Assembly: GCF_001307295.1 (NCBI RefSeq) | Contig: NZ_CP012700.1 | Coordinates: forward strand, 3,475,001-3,539,000 | DNA from: Sphingopyxis macrogoltabida | Lineage (GTDB): Bacteria; Pseudomonadota; Alphaproteobacteria; Sphingomonadales; Sphingomonadaceae | Length of the DNA stretch: 64,000 nucleotides | Reading direction: 5' to 3' | Shown: in pieces, positions 1 to 8,602 of the stretch | How the letters are laid out: every line of letters starts with the position of its first letter | How positions within the stretch are numbered: the first letter of the stretch is position 1 | Position numbers and translations under genes: made by a program | Notes under the pieces: generated by a model | Databases searched by the model: none | What the model saw: only the letters and a program-made list of their open reading frames with translations | What the model was told of the DNA's origin: nothing

Positions 1-290
<290 letters not shown>

Positions 291-398
291 TCATCCCCCT
301 TTGGGCCTTCCTCCGCCGCTCGCAGTCAAAGCCGGACCAGGCGGGCCTGATCCGGTCTTCACCCGTGAGTCGCTGCGGTGTCCCGCCATCTTGCACCA

Positions 399-415
399 AT
401 CAAGAGCCGTGCCAA
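399..415 (-). promoter_or_regulatory. Sigma-54-like -24/-12 element for glnB
   Basis: Read on the minus strand, TTGGCACGGCTCTTGAT closely matches the RpoN consensus TTGGCACG-N4-TTGCA. The -24 GG and N10 spacing are right, but the -12 GC is GA, so it is one base off at a key position. It lies about 112 bp upstream of the glnB GTG. A sigma-54 promoter for glnB fits NtrC control. Confidence 0.5.
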
Positions 416-497
416 TTCCCGAATCGCGGGGTTTCGCCATGAATTTTGAAGGCGCATTGCGCCGCTGCCCAAGGGGTAGGCAGCGGCGTCAATCCGG

Positions 498-514
498 TGC
501 ACATTTTTTGTGCA
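498..514. promoter_or_regulatory. NtrC-type operator palindrome upstream of glnB
   Basis: TGCACATTTTTTGTGCA is a perfect TGCAC-N7-GTGCA dyad with the same overall 17 bp size as NtrC sites of the TGCACC-N5-GGTGCA type. It sits about 110 bp upstream of the predicted sigma-54 start, the normal enhancer distance, and ends 1 bp from the stop codon of the neighbouring dehydrogenase gene. No other gene starts here, so it most likely serves glnB. Confidence 0.55.
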
Positions 515-515
515 A

Positions 516-2702
516 TCAGCGCCCGACGGGGGCCGAAGCGTCGGGCAGATTGGCCTTGGTCCAGTTCGACCGGTCGATGACATAGGCGCGGATAGCCTCG
601 GCATCGGCTGGGGTCAGCACGCGCGCGAAGCTGACCATGCCGCGATCCTTGAGCGCGCCGTCGAGGATCACGCCCCTCCACGCATCGGCGTTGGCGAGCG
701 TACCCGAGACGCGGAGGTCGGGGGTGAAGCCGTTGCCGATCGCGCTGTCGCCGTGGCAGACCTGACAATAGCGCCCGAAATGCGCCTTGCCCGCCGCGAT
801 CTGTTCAGAGGTACCAATCTTCGCCGGCGGATTCCACGCGAGCGTCGTCGTCGCCGGCGGGGCGGGGAATTTCACCGCGCCGCCGATCTTGAGCACGACT
901 AGGCGCGGCAGGTTGGGCAGCTTGCGCGTGACGCCGCCCGCGATCCCGGCGACGAGCGGGAAGGCGCCGCCCTTTCCGGTCTGGAACGCGATATATTGCA
1001 CCCCGCCGACGCGGAAGGTCGAGGGCGCGCTGACGATCCCCGACTGCATGTCGAGGTCGAGCAATTGCTTGCCGGTGTCGGCGGCATAGGCACGGAAGCG
1101 GCCGGTGCTGGTGCCCTGAAAGACGAGATTACCCGCGGTGGTCATCGTGCCGCCGTTCCACGCGGCGGGATAGTCGACGCCCCACGCGACCTTGCCGGTG
1201 CGCGGGTCGAAGGCGACGAGCCGGCCGGTCGTCGCTGCGACCGCCGCCTTGAACGCCGCCTTGTCGTCGGGGAGCATCGTCTTGTTGAGCGAAGTGCCGA
1301 CGTTGAAGCCGAGCACCTTCCTTTTGTCGAGTTCGTCCATGTCGGCGAGATAGCCCTGCGGAATCTGCTGTGCGGGGATATAGACGAGGCCCGTTGCGGG
1401 ATTGTAGCTCATCGGGTGCCAGTTGTGCGCGCCGAGCGCCCCGGGCACCGCGATGAACGGCTTGCCGGTCTTGTAGAAGCGCGCCTCGGGATTCTCGATC
1501 GGGCGGCCGGTCTCCATGTCGTAGCCGGTCGCCCAGTTGATCCCGTCGACGAAAGGCTTGGCATCGATCAGTTTGCCGCTCGTACGGTCGATCGTGAAGA
1601 AGAAGCCGTTCTTCGGCGCGTGGTACAGCACCTTGGTCGGCGTGCCGTTTACCGCCTGCTCGGCGAGGATGATCGGCTGGGTCGCGGTATAGTCCCACGT
1701 CTCGCCGGGGGTTTCCTGATAATGCCATTTATATTTGCCGGTCGTGGCATCCAAAGCCACGACCGAGGAGAGGAACCAGTTATCGCCCTCTCCGTTCGAG
1801 CGCGTGCCGTGGTTCCATGGATTGCCGTTGCCGACACCGAGATAGATCTGGTCGAGATCCTTGTCGTAGACGATCGCGTCCCAGACAGTGCCGCCGCCGC
1901 CCGAGGTTTGCCACTCGCCGGTGTCGGACCATGTCGCATTGGCCTTCGACGCGAAGATGTCGTCGCTGGCCGCGCCGTCCTTGGCTTTGGTCGGGTTCGG
2001 CGCGGTGTAGAAGCGCCAGCGTAGCTTGCCGGTGTCGGCGTCATAAGCGGTGACATAGCCGCGCACGCCGAACTCGGCGCCGCCATTGCCGATCAGCACC
2101 ATGTCCTTCACGACGCGCGGCGCGCCGGTGATCGTATAGGGCTTCGAGGTGTCGAAGGTCTGCGTCGACCACAGCTCCTTGCCGGTCTTCTTGTCGAGCG
2201 CGATCAGGCGGCCGTCGAGCGTGCCGACGAACAGCTTGTCGCCCCATACCGCAACGCCGCGGTTGACCACGTCGCAGCAGGCGCTGACCGCGCGCTCACC
2301 GGGAACCTTGGGATCGAAAGACCAGAGCTTCTTGCCGGTCGCGGCATCCCACGCGTCGACCTTCGACCAGGCGTGGCTGACATAGAGGATGCCATCGACG
2401 ACGACCGGCGTCGCCTCCTGCCCGCGCGCATCTTCGAGGTCGGCGTACCACGCGATGCCCAGCTCGCCGACATTCTTGTCGTTGATATCGGTGAGCGGGC
2501 TGAAGCGCTGTTCGTCGTAGCTGTAGCCGATGCCGGCCCAGTTATCGCCGTTACCGCCGGTCTTGAGCAGGGCCTCACTGGCCTTTTCCGTCTCGTCGAG
2601 CGATCCGCCCCCCGAGACACTGTCGTTCTTCGATGCGTTGCACGAAGCCAATACCAGTGCCGCGCAGCCCAGCAGCGCGGCCGAAAAGACCTTTTTTGCC
2701 AT
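516..2702 (-). CDS. PQQ-dependent alcohol dehydrogenase with C-terminal cytochrome c (lipoprotein quinohaemoprotein)
   Basis: Periplasmic alcohol oxidation enzyme of the quinohaemoprotein ADH family. The 728-residue protein starts with a lipoprotein signal (VLASC, acylated Cys21), then an eight-bladed PQQ propeller with repeated AxD..TGKxxW docking motifs. It has the vicinal Cys142-Cys143 disulfide found beside PQQ, the GDN segment around residue 310 and ETWDYTATQ, then a cytochrome c domain with CQVCH at 646-650 and a likely Met689 axial ligand. Soluble type II ADHs carry ordinary signal peptides, so membrane anchoring is a variation. The substrate cannot be named from sequence. A perfect MerR-like operator lies just upstream. 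No pqq biosynthesis genes are in this window. Confidence 0.9.
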   Translation of the reverse strand: MAKKVFSAALLGCAALVLASCNASKNDSVSGGGSLDETEKASEALLKTGGNGDNWAGIGYSYDEQRFSPLTDINDKNVGELGIAWYADLEDARGQEATPVVVDGILYVSHAWSKVDAWDAATGKKLWSFDPKVPGERAVSACCDVVNRGVAVWGDKLFVGTLDGRLIALDKKTGKELWSTQTFDTSKPYTITGAPRVVKDMVLIGNGGAEFGVRGYVTAYDADTGKLRWRFYTAPNPTKAKDGAASDDIFASKANATWSDTGEWQTSGGGGTVWDAIVYDKDLDQIYLGVGNGNPWNHGTRSNGEGDNWFLSSVVALDATTGKYKWHYQETPGETWDYTATQPIILAEQAVNGTPTKVLYHAPKNGFFFTIDRTSGKLIDAKPFVDGINWATGYDMETGRPIENPEARFYKTGKPFIAVPGALGAHNWHPMSYNPATGLVYIPAQQIPQGYLADMDELDKRKVLGFNVGTSLNKTMLPDDKAAFKAAVAATTGRLVAFDPRTGKVAWGVDYPAAWNGGTMTTAGNLVFQGTSTGRFRAYAADTGKQLLDLDMQSGIVSAPSTFRVGGVQYIAFQTGKGGAFPLVAGIAGGVTRKLPNLPRLVVLKIGGAVKFPAPPATTTLAWNPPAKIGTSEQIAAGKAHFGRYCQVCHGDSAIGNGFTPDLRVSGTLANADAWRGVILDGALKDRGMVSFARVLTPADAEAIRAYVIDRSNWTKANLPDASAPVGR

Positions 2703-2725
2703 CCCATGCTCTCCCTACGCCTATG

Positions 2726-2743
2726 CTTGACGTTAACGTCAAG
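2726..2743. promoter_or_regulatory. Perfect 18-bp palindrome, MerR-type operator candidate
   Basis: CTTGACGTTAACGTCAAG is perfectly self-complementary and ends 24 bp upstream of the PQQ dehydrogenase ATG. It has the form of operators recognised by MerR-family regulators of the LiuR/AtuR type (TTnACGTnAACGTnAA). No MerR gene lies in the window, so the regulator would act from elsewhere. Confidence 0.5.
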
Positions 2744-2810
2744 ACTGCGCGCGAAGGCGCATGGGCGCAAGCGGGAAATTGGGGGGTGAGAAAGGGGGTT
2801 CCATAGCATT

Positions 2811-2892
2811 CGTCACCCCGGACTTAATCCGGGGCCCACGAAGGCCAGCACCGTCGGGAAGCCATGGATCCCGGATCAAGTCCGGGATGACG
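2811..2892. repeat. Bipartite palindromic intergenic repeat, type A copy 1
   Basis: Two inverted imperfect palindromes (GTCACCCCGGACTTAATCC at the left, GGATCAAGTCCGGGATGAC at the right) flank a short spacer, so the whole element can fold into one long hairpin. A second copy of the same type is at 35538-35610. Both lie just outside 3' ends of genes; this one follows the 3' end of map. Confidence 0.8.
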
Positions 2893-2910
2893 AAATCAAA
2901 CGGACGCCGG

Positions 2911-3750
2911 TCAGGCCCACGGCGGCGCGTTCAGGCCCGTCGGGCTGGCGGTGAAAATCTCGCAGCCGGTTTCGGTGATCCCGATGCTATGCTCGAACTG
3001 CGCCGAGAGACTGCGGTCGCGCGTCACCGCGGTCCAGCCGTCAGCGAGCATCTTCACGGCATATTTGCCGGTGTTGATCATCGGCTCGATGGTGAAGAAC
3101 ATGCCGGGACGAAGCTCGGGGCCGGTGCCGGGGCGGCCGGCGTGGACCACTTCAGGGGCGTCGTGGAACATCTGGCCGAGCCCGTGGCCGCAAAAGTCGC
3201 GGACGACCGAATAGCGATGCTTTTCGGCGTGCGTCTGGATCGCATGCGCGACGTCGCCCATGCGGTTGCCGGGCTTCGCCTGCTCGATGCCGAGCATCAG
3301 GCATTCATAGGTGACCTCGACGAGCCGCTTCGCCTTGATCGGCACGTCGCCGACCAGATACATGCGGCTGGTGTCGCCGTGCCAGCCGTCGATGATGCTG
3401 GTGACGTCGATATTGACGATATCGCCTTCGCGCAGCGGCTTGTCGTCGGGAATCCCATGACAAACGACATGGTTGATGCTGGTGCAGCAGCTATGCGTGA
3501 AACCGCGATAGCCGAGCGTCGCCGGAATGCCGCCGCCATCGAGCATCATCGTGCGGACGAGGTCGTCGATCGCGGTGGTGGTGACGCCCGGCTGGACGAA
3601 CGGGACAAGCGCGTCGAGGATTTCGGCCGACAGCCGCCCCGCCTTGCGCATCCCGGCAAAGCCCGCCGCGTCGTGCAGCTTGATCGTGCCGTCGCGGACG
3701 CGGGCCGGCGCCGACGTATCGTCGGCGGTTACGGAGACATAGTCGTACAT
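2911..3750 (-). CDS. map: Type I methionine aminopeptidase
   Basis: Removes the initiator methionine from nascent proteins in the cytoplasm. The five metal ligands are all visible and spaced exactly as in E. coli MetAP: Asp115, Asp126, His189, Glu222 and Glu253, with the substrate His98 in VVCHG. Length is 279 residues, with about 18 extra N-terminal residues compared with E. coli (264). The start MYDYVSVT is the only plausible one near the conserved core. It follows clpA on the same strand but a palindromic repeat of about 100 bp separates them, so co-transcription is doubtful. Confidence 0.95.
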   Translation of the reverse strand: MYDYVSVTADDTSAPARVRDGTIKLHDAAGFAGMRKAGRLSAEILDALVPFVQPGVTTTAIDDLVRTMMLDGGGIPATLGYRGFTHSCCTSINHVVCHGIPDDKPLREGDIVNIDVTSIIDGWHGDTSRMYLVGDVPIKAKRLVEVTYECLMLGIEQAKPGNRMGDVAHAIQTHAEKHRYSVVRDFCGHGLGQMFHDAPEVVHAGRPGTGPELRPGMFFTIEPMINTGKYAVKMLADGWTAVTRDRSLSAQFEHSIGITETGCEIFTASPTGLNAPPWA

Positions 3751-3802
3751 ACCGATGATATAGTCGCTGGGGGCTCAAAAAGCGAGGGGCGGCAAATGAA
3801 AG

Positions 3803-3904
3803 CCCTTCCCGCTTGCGGGAGGGGTTTGGGGCGCTACGGCCCTCCCCGCTGCAACTAGCGGGCAAGCCCGCAAGTCTCGCTGCCCCTCCCGCAAGCGGGA
3901 GGGG
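3803..3904. repeat. Bipartite palindromic intergenic repeat, type D copy 1
   Basis: Two copies of the palindrome CCCTCCCGC-(TT/AA)-GCGGGAGGG, at 3803-3824 and 3883-3904, flank a GC-rich spacer that also contains inverted segments. It lies between the end of clpA and the start of map. The same unit recurs at 25355-25452 (pair) and 48697-48718 (single). Confidence 0.8.
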
Positions 3905-3914
3905 AGCTTTTGTC

Positions 3915-6254
3915 TTAATCCGCAGCCTTCTCTGCCTTACTGCCCTTCGCCTTGCCCTTGCCGGCCTTGGGCGCAGCGGGGGTGATTTCGAAGGCGAGCG
4001 GATTGCCGACATGGGCGTCCTCGCCGGTCTTCATCTTCACCTTGACCTCGCCGCCATGGACCAGCTTGCCGAAGAGCAGTTCCTCGGCGAGCGGCTGCTT
4101 GATCTTTTCCTGGATCAGGCGGCCCATCGGACGCGCGCCATAGAGCTTGTCATAGCCCTTGCCGGTCAGCCATTCGCGCGCCGCATCGTCGAGCTGGATG
4201 TGGACGTTGCGATCGGCGAGCTGCAGTTCGAGTTCGAGGATGAACTTGTCGACGACGCGCGCGACCACTTCGGGCGGCAGATAACCGAAAGGCACGATCG
4301 CATCGAGGCGGTTGCGGAATTCGGGAGTGAACATGCGCTTCACCGCTTCTTCCTGCACATCCTCGCGCGTCGAGACGCCGAAGCCGATCGACTCGCGCGC
4401 CATGTCGCTGGCGCCCGCATTGGTCGTCATGATCAGGATGACGTTGCGGAAGTCGACCGTCTTGCCGTGGTGGTCGGTCAGGCGGCCGTTGTCCATGACC
4501 TGGAGCAGGATGTTGAACAGGTCGGGATGCGCCTTTTCGATCTCGTCGAGCAGCAGCACGCAATGCGGGTTCTGGTCGATCGCATCGGTGAGCAGCCCGC
4601 CCTGATCATAACCGACATAACCCGGGGGCGCACCGATCAGGCGGCTGACCGAATGACGCTCCATATATTCGGACATGTCGAAGCGCTGAAGCGGGATGCC
4701 CATGATCGACGCGAGCTGCTTCGCGACCTCGGTCTTGCCGACGCCGGTCGGGCCTGAGAAGAGATAGTTGCCGATCGGCTTTTCGGGATCGCGCAGGCCC
4801 GCACGGCTGAGCTTGATTGCCGACGACAGCACCTCGATCGCGGTGTTCTGGCCGAAGACGACGCGCTTGAGGTCGGTTTCGAGGCTGGCGAGCGTCGCCT
4901 TGTCGTCGGTCGACACCGACTTGGGCGGGATGCGCGCCATCGTCGCGATCACGGCCTCGATCTCCTTGGCGGTGATCGTCTTCTTGCGCTTCGACGGAGC
5001 GACCAGCATCTGCATCGCGCCGACCTCGTCGATCACGTCGATCGCCTTGTCGGGCAGCTTGCGGTCATTGATGTAGCGCGCCGACAGGTCGACCGCGGCG
5101 TTGATCGCGTCCTGCGTGTAGCGCACCTGATGATGCGCCTCGAACGCGCTGCGCAGCCCGGCGAGGATTTTCTTGGTATCCTCGAGCGTGGGCTCGACCA
5201 CGTCGATCTTCTGGAAGCGGCGCAGCAGCGCGCGATCCTTTTCGAAGTGATTGCGGAACTCCTTGTACGTCGTCGAACCGATGCAGCGGATCACGCCGCC
5301 CGACAGCGCGGGCTTCAAGAGGTTCGACGCATCCATCGCGCCGCCGCTGGTCGCGCCGGCGCCGATCACCGTGTGTATCTCGTCGATGAACAGGATCGCG
5401 TGCGGCAGGCCTTCGAGCTCGGTCACGACCTGTTTCAGCCGTTCCTCGAAATCGCCGCGGTAGCGCGTGCCGGCGAGCAAAGCGCCCATGTCGAGCGAGT
5501 AGATGACCGCGGGCAGCAGCACCTCGGGCACGTCGCCTTCGATGATCTTGCGCGCGAGGCCCTCGGCGATCGCGGTCTTGCCGACGCCGGGATCGCCGAC
5601 ATAGAGCGGGTTGTTCTTGCTGCGGCGGCAGAGGATCTGGATCGTGCGATCAACCTCGGCACTGCGGCCGATCAGCGGGTCGACCTTGCCGCCCTTCGCT
5701 TTCTCGTTGAGGTTGACGGTGAACTGGTCGAGCGCGGTTTCCTTCTTGTTCTTGCCTTCGCTCTTGTCCTTCGCCTCTTCCTTTTCCTCGGGCTCGGCCT
5801 GCGGCGAGGGCTTGCCGCCCTTGCCGACGCCGTGGCTGAGATAGGACACCGCGTCGAGGCGGGTCAGATCCTGCTGCTGGAGGAAATAGACGGCATAGGA
5901 TTCGCGTTCGGAGAAGAGTGCGACGAGGACGTTGGCGCCCGTCACTTCATCCTTGCCCGACGACTGGACGTGCAGGATCGCGCGCTGGACGACGCGCTGG
6001 AAGCCCGACGTGGGCGACGGGTCGCTGTGCCCCTCGACCTTCAGGCTGTCGAGTTCGGTGTCGAGATAGTGGACGACCGCCGATTGCAGGTCGTCGAGCG
6101 CGACGCCGCAGGCGCGCATCACTTCGGCGGCATGGTCGTCGTCGATCAGCGCGTAGAGCAGATGCTCGAGCGTCGCATATTCGTGGTGACGCTCGGACGC
6201 GGCCTTCAGCGCATTGTGCAGGGTCTTTTCGAGGCTTTCCGAAAAGGACGGCAT
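3915..6254 (-). CDS. clpA: ATP-dependent Clp protease ATP-binding subunit ClpA
   Basis: AAA+ unfoldase that feeds substrates to ClpP. At 779 residues it has the Clp N-domain (1-145), a charged linker (about 150-172, rich in E and K), a first AAA module with Walker A GDPGVGKT at 220-227, and a second AAA module with GPTGVGKT near 500. The ClpA-type lack of a ClpB middle coiled-coil domain is clear. The C-terminus is a Lys/Ala/Gly-rich tail not found in E. coli. The ATG follows a good AAGGAG site. The adaptor gene clpS, often next to clpA, is not found in the 270 bp upstream or anywhere else in the window. clpP and clpX are about 29 kb away. Confidence 0.95.
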   Translation of the reverse strand: MPSFSESLEKTLHNALKAASERHHEYATLEHLLYALIDDDHAAEVMRACGVALDDLQSAVVHYLDTELDSLKVEGHSDPSPTSGFQRVVQRAILHVQSSGKDEVTGANVLVALFSERESYAVYFLQQQDLTRLDAVSYLSHGVGKGGKPSPQAEPEEKEEAKDKSEGKNKKETALDQFTVNLNEKAKGGKVDPLIGRSAEVDRTIQILCRRSKNNPLYVGDPGVGKTAIAEGLARKIIEGDVPEVLLPAVIYSLDMGALLAGTRYRGDFEERLKQVVTELEGLPHAILFIDEIHTVIGAGATSGGAMDASNLLKPALSGGVIRCIGSTTYKEFRNHFEKDRALLRRFQKIDVVEPTLEDTKKILAGLRSAFEAHHQVRYTQDAINAAVDLSARYINDRKLPDKAIDVIDEVGAMQMLVAPSKRKKTITAKEIEAVIATMARIPPKSVSTDDKATLASLETDLKRVVFGQNTAIEVLSSAIKLSRAGLRDPEKPIGNYLFSGPTGVGKTEVAKQLASIMGIPLQRFDMSEYMERHSVSRLIGAPPGYVGYDQGGLLTDAIDQNPHCVLLLDEIEKAHPDLFNILLQVMDNGRLTDHHGKTVDFRNVILIMTTNAGASDMARESIGFGVSTREDVQEEAVKRMFTPEFRNRLDAIVPFGYLPPEVVARVVDKFILELELQLADRNVHIQLDDAAREWLTGKGYDKLYGARPMGRLIQEKIKQPLAEELLFGKLVHGGEVKVKMKTGEDAHVGNPLAFEITPAAPKAGKGKAKGSKAEKAAD

Positions 6255-6425
6255 GGGCTTATCTCCTTGGGGACAAGCCGGGGAGAGGCCCGCCCGCTAC
6301 ACACAAGGTGGCGATGCCGCCGCCCCGCCGCAAGGGAAAAGCGGAGGCGGATGTGAAATTACGATGACAGGCCTTGCATTATGGTTAACGGCCCGTTGAG
6401 GATTTGGGGTGAGCGGTCCATACCT

Positions 6426-6500
6426 GATCCCCGGCGAAAGCCGGGGCCCATGGCTGCCAAGACTGCGTACCCTCTTGGGCCCCGGCTTTCGCCGGGGATC
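6426..6500. repeat. Bipartite palindromic intergenic repeat, type B copy 1
   Basis: Perfect 24-bp inverted arms (left arm begins GATCCCCGGCGAAAGCCGG) separated by a 27-bp spacer; each arm is itself a palindrome around CGAAAG/CTTTCG. It fills much of the 270-bp gap between the clpA start and the next gene. A related copy is at 20931-21006. Confidence 0.8.
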
Positions 6501-6527
6501 ACGAGCAATCGGTCGTCAGCGACCAGC

Positions 6528-7145
6528 TCAGCGGAAGAAGCAGTTCGTTCCCGCAAACAAGGCGTCGATCTTCGCCGCATCGCCGGGTTCGGCGAACATG
6601 CCGCCGATGACATTGTCGCCGGTACCGATGCTGAATTCCTCGCCGAGCGTGCTGTCCTCGAGGTCGACGATCGCCACCGACTCCTTCGCCTTGGCGCGCG
6701 TCGTGCCGATGCCGATCCCGCTCATCGTCGAATAGGAAGCAGCGCCATTTTCGTTGCCGAGGAACCAGCCGACGAACTTGCCGCCCTGAAAATTGAGCGT
6801 CATCGCGTCGTAGCGGGTGAACTCCATCGTCCCCGCGCCGCATTCCTCGTTCGTGCTGCGGTCGTCTTCCTTGCCCGCGACGTTGGCGAGCGCGGTTTCG
6901 GCCTGCCCGCGCGGGACGCCGAAAGCGAGCAGGCTCGCCTTGCCGGTCGCCTTGTCGATGAAGCGCAGGCCTTCGCCGTCGAGGCTAACCGCGAGCGTCG
7001 CCGCGGCGGGGCCGTCGGCCTTGGCTTCGGGCACCGCGGGGGCGGTCGGCACCGCCTTGTCGTCGCCATCGGCCACGGGCTTGTCGGCGGCCGGCTTGCA
7101 TGCGGCAAGCGCCGCGAGGATGGTGAGAGCCGCCAGTTTCCGCAT
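6528..7145 (-). CDS. Hypothetical lipoprotein
   Basis: Predicted 205-residue outer-membrane or inner-membrane lipoprotein of unknown function. The start MRKLAALTILAALAAC gives a clean lipobox (LAAC, Cys16); a longer reading would add an unlikely N-terminus running into the next gene. The mature part starts with an acidic Ala/Pro linker, then a compact domain with two well separated cysteines (NEECGAGT and TNCFFR) that might form a disulfide. I recognise no family. It lies 2 bp downstream of the membrane protein at 7148 and is probably in its operon. Confidence 0.75.
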   Translation of the reverse strand: MRKLAALTILAALAACKPAADKPVADGDDKAVPTAPAVPEAKADGPAAATLAVSLDGEGLRFIDKATGKASLLAFGVPRGQAETALANVAGKEDDRSTNEECGAGTMEFTRYDAMTLNFQGGKFVGWFLGNENGAASYSTMSGIGIGTTRAKAKESVAIVDLEDSTLGEEFSIGTGDNVIGGMFAEPGDAAKIDALFAGTNCFFR

Positions 7146-7147
7146 GA

Positions 7148-7765
7148 TTATCTCCTGCCTGCGTGCACGAACGGCAAGACCATTACCGCACCGAGGGTCG
7201 CGAGCGCCATATCCTTTTGCGCGTCCCAGATATCGCCCTGCTGCCCATTGTAGCGATCGGCGGTCTCGCCCGCCGCGACGATGGTGAGCAGCCATTCGAA
7301 GATTTCATAGAGGCACGAGATTGCGAGCACCCAGCCGAGCACGGCAAGCACCGCGCCGCGCGCGCCGAGGCCGCCCCAGCGGCCCGCGACTTCGGCTACC
7401 GGCACCACCGACAGCGCGCCAAAGGCGAAATGGACAAGCCGGTCGTAATGGTTGCGCGTCCAGCCGAAGGCGTCGGACAGGCTCGCCCCGGTCAGCGCGC
7501 GCAGCCAATCGTCGTAGGGCACATTGCTGTAGGCATAGCGTCCGCCGAGCGTGTGGAACGCCATGAAGACCACGATACAGGCGACCGACGCGGTCGACAG
7601 TGGCCAGCGGCGGAGCAGCCACGGTGAAGCGACGATGAGCAGCATCGTCGGGATATGCTGGAGCAGCGCGATCTCGGGATAGGGCTGGTCGATCTGCGCG
7701 AGGAGCAGCAGCACAAGGAGCGCGCCGATCAGGCGGCGCTGCGCGGGCGGGGGCGCGGCGATCAC
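7148..7765 (-). CDS. YjdF-type (DUF2238) inner membrane protein
   Basis: Polytopic membrane protein of 205 residues with about six hydrophobic segments. Family hallmarks are HTLGGRYAYSNVPYDDW, RNHYDRLVHFAFG and the late YEIFEW motif, all typical of the DUF2238/YjdF family, whose function is unknown. The start is GTG at 7765, sharing GTGA with the stop of the upstream dimethylargininase-like gene, so the two are translationally coupled. No ATG is available near the start of the first membrane segment. Confidence 0.8.
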   Translation of the reverse strand: MIAAPPPAQRRLIGALLVLLLLAQIDQPYPEIALLQHIPTMLLIVASPWLLRRWPLSTASVACIVVFMAFHTLGGRYAYSNVPYDDWLRALTGASLSDAFGWTRNHYDRLVHFAFGALSVVPVAEVAGRWGGLGARGAVLAVLGWVLAISCLYEIFEWLLTIVAAGETADRYNGQQGDIWDAQKDMALATLGAVMVLPFVHAGRR

Positions 7766-8541
7766 CAGCGCAGCGACATGCAACTGAGCCCGGCGTCGAT
7801 ATGCGCGATCTGGTCGGTCGGCAGCGGCCGGACTTCGAGGCCGCGCGCGGCCAGCAGCGCGTGCGTCGCCGACCAGCGGTCGCCGACGAGCACGGTGTCG
7901 CGGACGCGCAGGATGTTGGCGGCGGGCTCTTCGCCCGGCGGGGTCAGGATGACCTCCAGCCCGTCGAACTCGGGACAAGCGGCGAGCGCCGGAACGGCGA
8001 GGATCGTCCGTTCGTCGATCAGGCCGCAGCCGGTCTTGAAGTGGAGGACGCCGGGCGGCGTTTCGGCGATCACGGCGCGGTAGCCGAGTTCGGCCAACAA
8101 GCCGGCGAGTTCTTCCGCCCCGGCACGGTCGGTGCGCGCCGAAAGGCCGATGATCACCCGATCGACAAGGCGCAGGATGTCACCGCCATCGGCAAAACCG
8201 GGGCCGCTCATTGCCAGCAGGCGCTTGTGGCGGGCGGCGAGCGGCGCGCGGATATGGCCGACTTCGCCCGCCCGGCTCGGCGCGCCCGGGCGCAGAAGGA
8301 TCGCGCCCTCGGGAAAGGTCAGCGCGACATCTTCGGTGAACAAAGCGTCGGGGAAATCGTCGAGCGGGTCGAGGACGTCGACCGCGAGGCCGAGGTCGCG
8401 CAATGTCGCGACATAGGCCTCATGTTCGGCGAGGAGGCCGTAGAAGTCGGGATCGGGGCCGCCATCGGCGCGGATGCCCTTGACGGCGGAGCGCGCAGGG
8501 GCGCGGCAGAGGGCGCGGGTGAAGGCATAGGCGCTGGTCAT
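7762..8541 (-). CDS. Dimethylarginine dimethylaminohydrolase-like amidinotransferase-fold hydrolase
   Basis: Member of the DDAH/arginine deiminase (pentein) superfamily; DDAH converts methylated arginines to citrulline and a methylamine. Catalytic residues are in place: Glu70-Asp71 in FTEDVA, His167 in VLHFKTGC and nucleophile Cys254 near the C-terminus (SCMSLRW). The His-to-Cys spacing of 87 equals that of the Pseudomonas enzyme, and 259 residues is normal. Start MTSAYAF at 8541 is preferred over an upstream in-frame ATG. The gene is coupled to the following YjdF-type gene. Whether the substrate is methylarginine or another guanidine compound is not decidable from sequence. Confidence 0.85.
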   Translation of the reverse strand: MTSAYAFTRALCRAPARSAVKGIRADGGPDPDFYGLLAEHEAYVATLRDLGLAVDVLDPLDDFPDALFTEDVALTFPEGAILLRPGAPSRAGEVGHIRAPLAARHKRLLAMSGPGFADGGDILRLVDRVIIGLSARTDRAGAEELAGLLAELGYRAVIAETPPGVLHFKTGCGLIDERTILAVPALAACPEFDGLEVILTPPGEEPAANILRVRDTVLVGDRWSATHALLAARGLEVRPLPTDQIAHIDAGLSCMSLRW

Positions 8542-8554
8542 CCCCCCATCCCTA

Positions 8555-8588
8555 CCCGTTCGCACCCCGAAGTCGAGATGCGAACGGG
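8555..8588. terminator. Stem-loop between asd and the DDAH-like gene
   Basis: Perfect 10-bp arms CCCGTTCGCA and TGCGAACGGG with a 14-base loop, just past the asd stop on the minus strand. No T-run follows, so it is a transcript-end or processing hairpin at best, possibly a Rho-dependent 3' end. Confidence 0.45.
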
Positions 8589-8602
8589 GAGAGGTTTCGG
8601 GC

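Noticed and set aside
5130..6356. Long open frame (408 codons) on the plus strand over clpA
   Set aside because: It is the antisense shadow of clpA; GC-rich codon use opens the opposite frame. The sequence shows no domain and no ribosome site.
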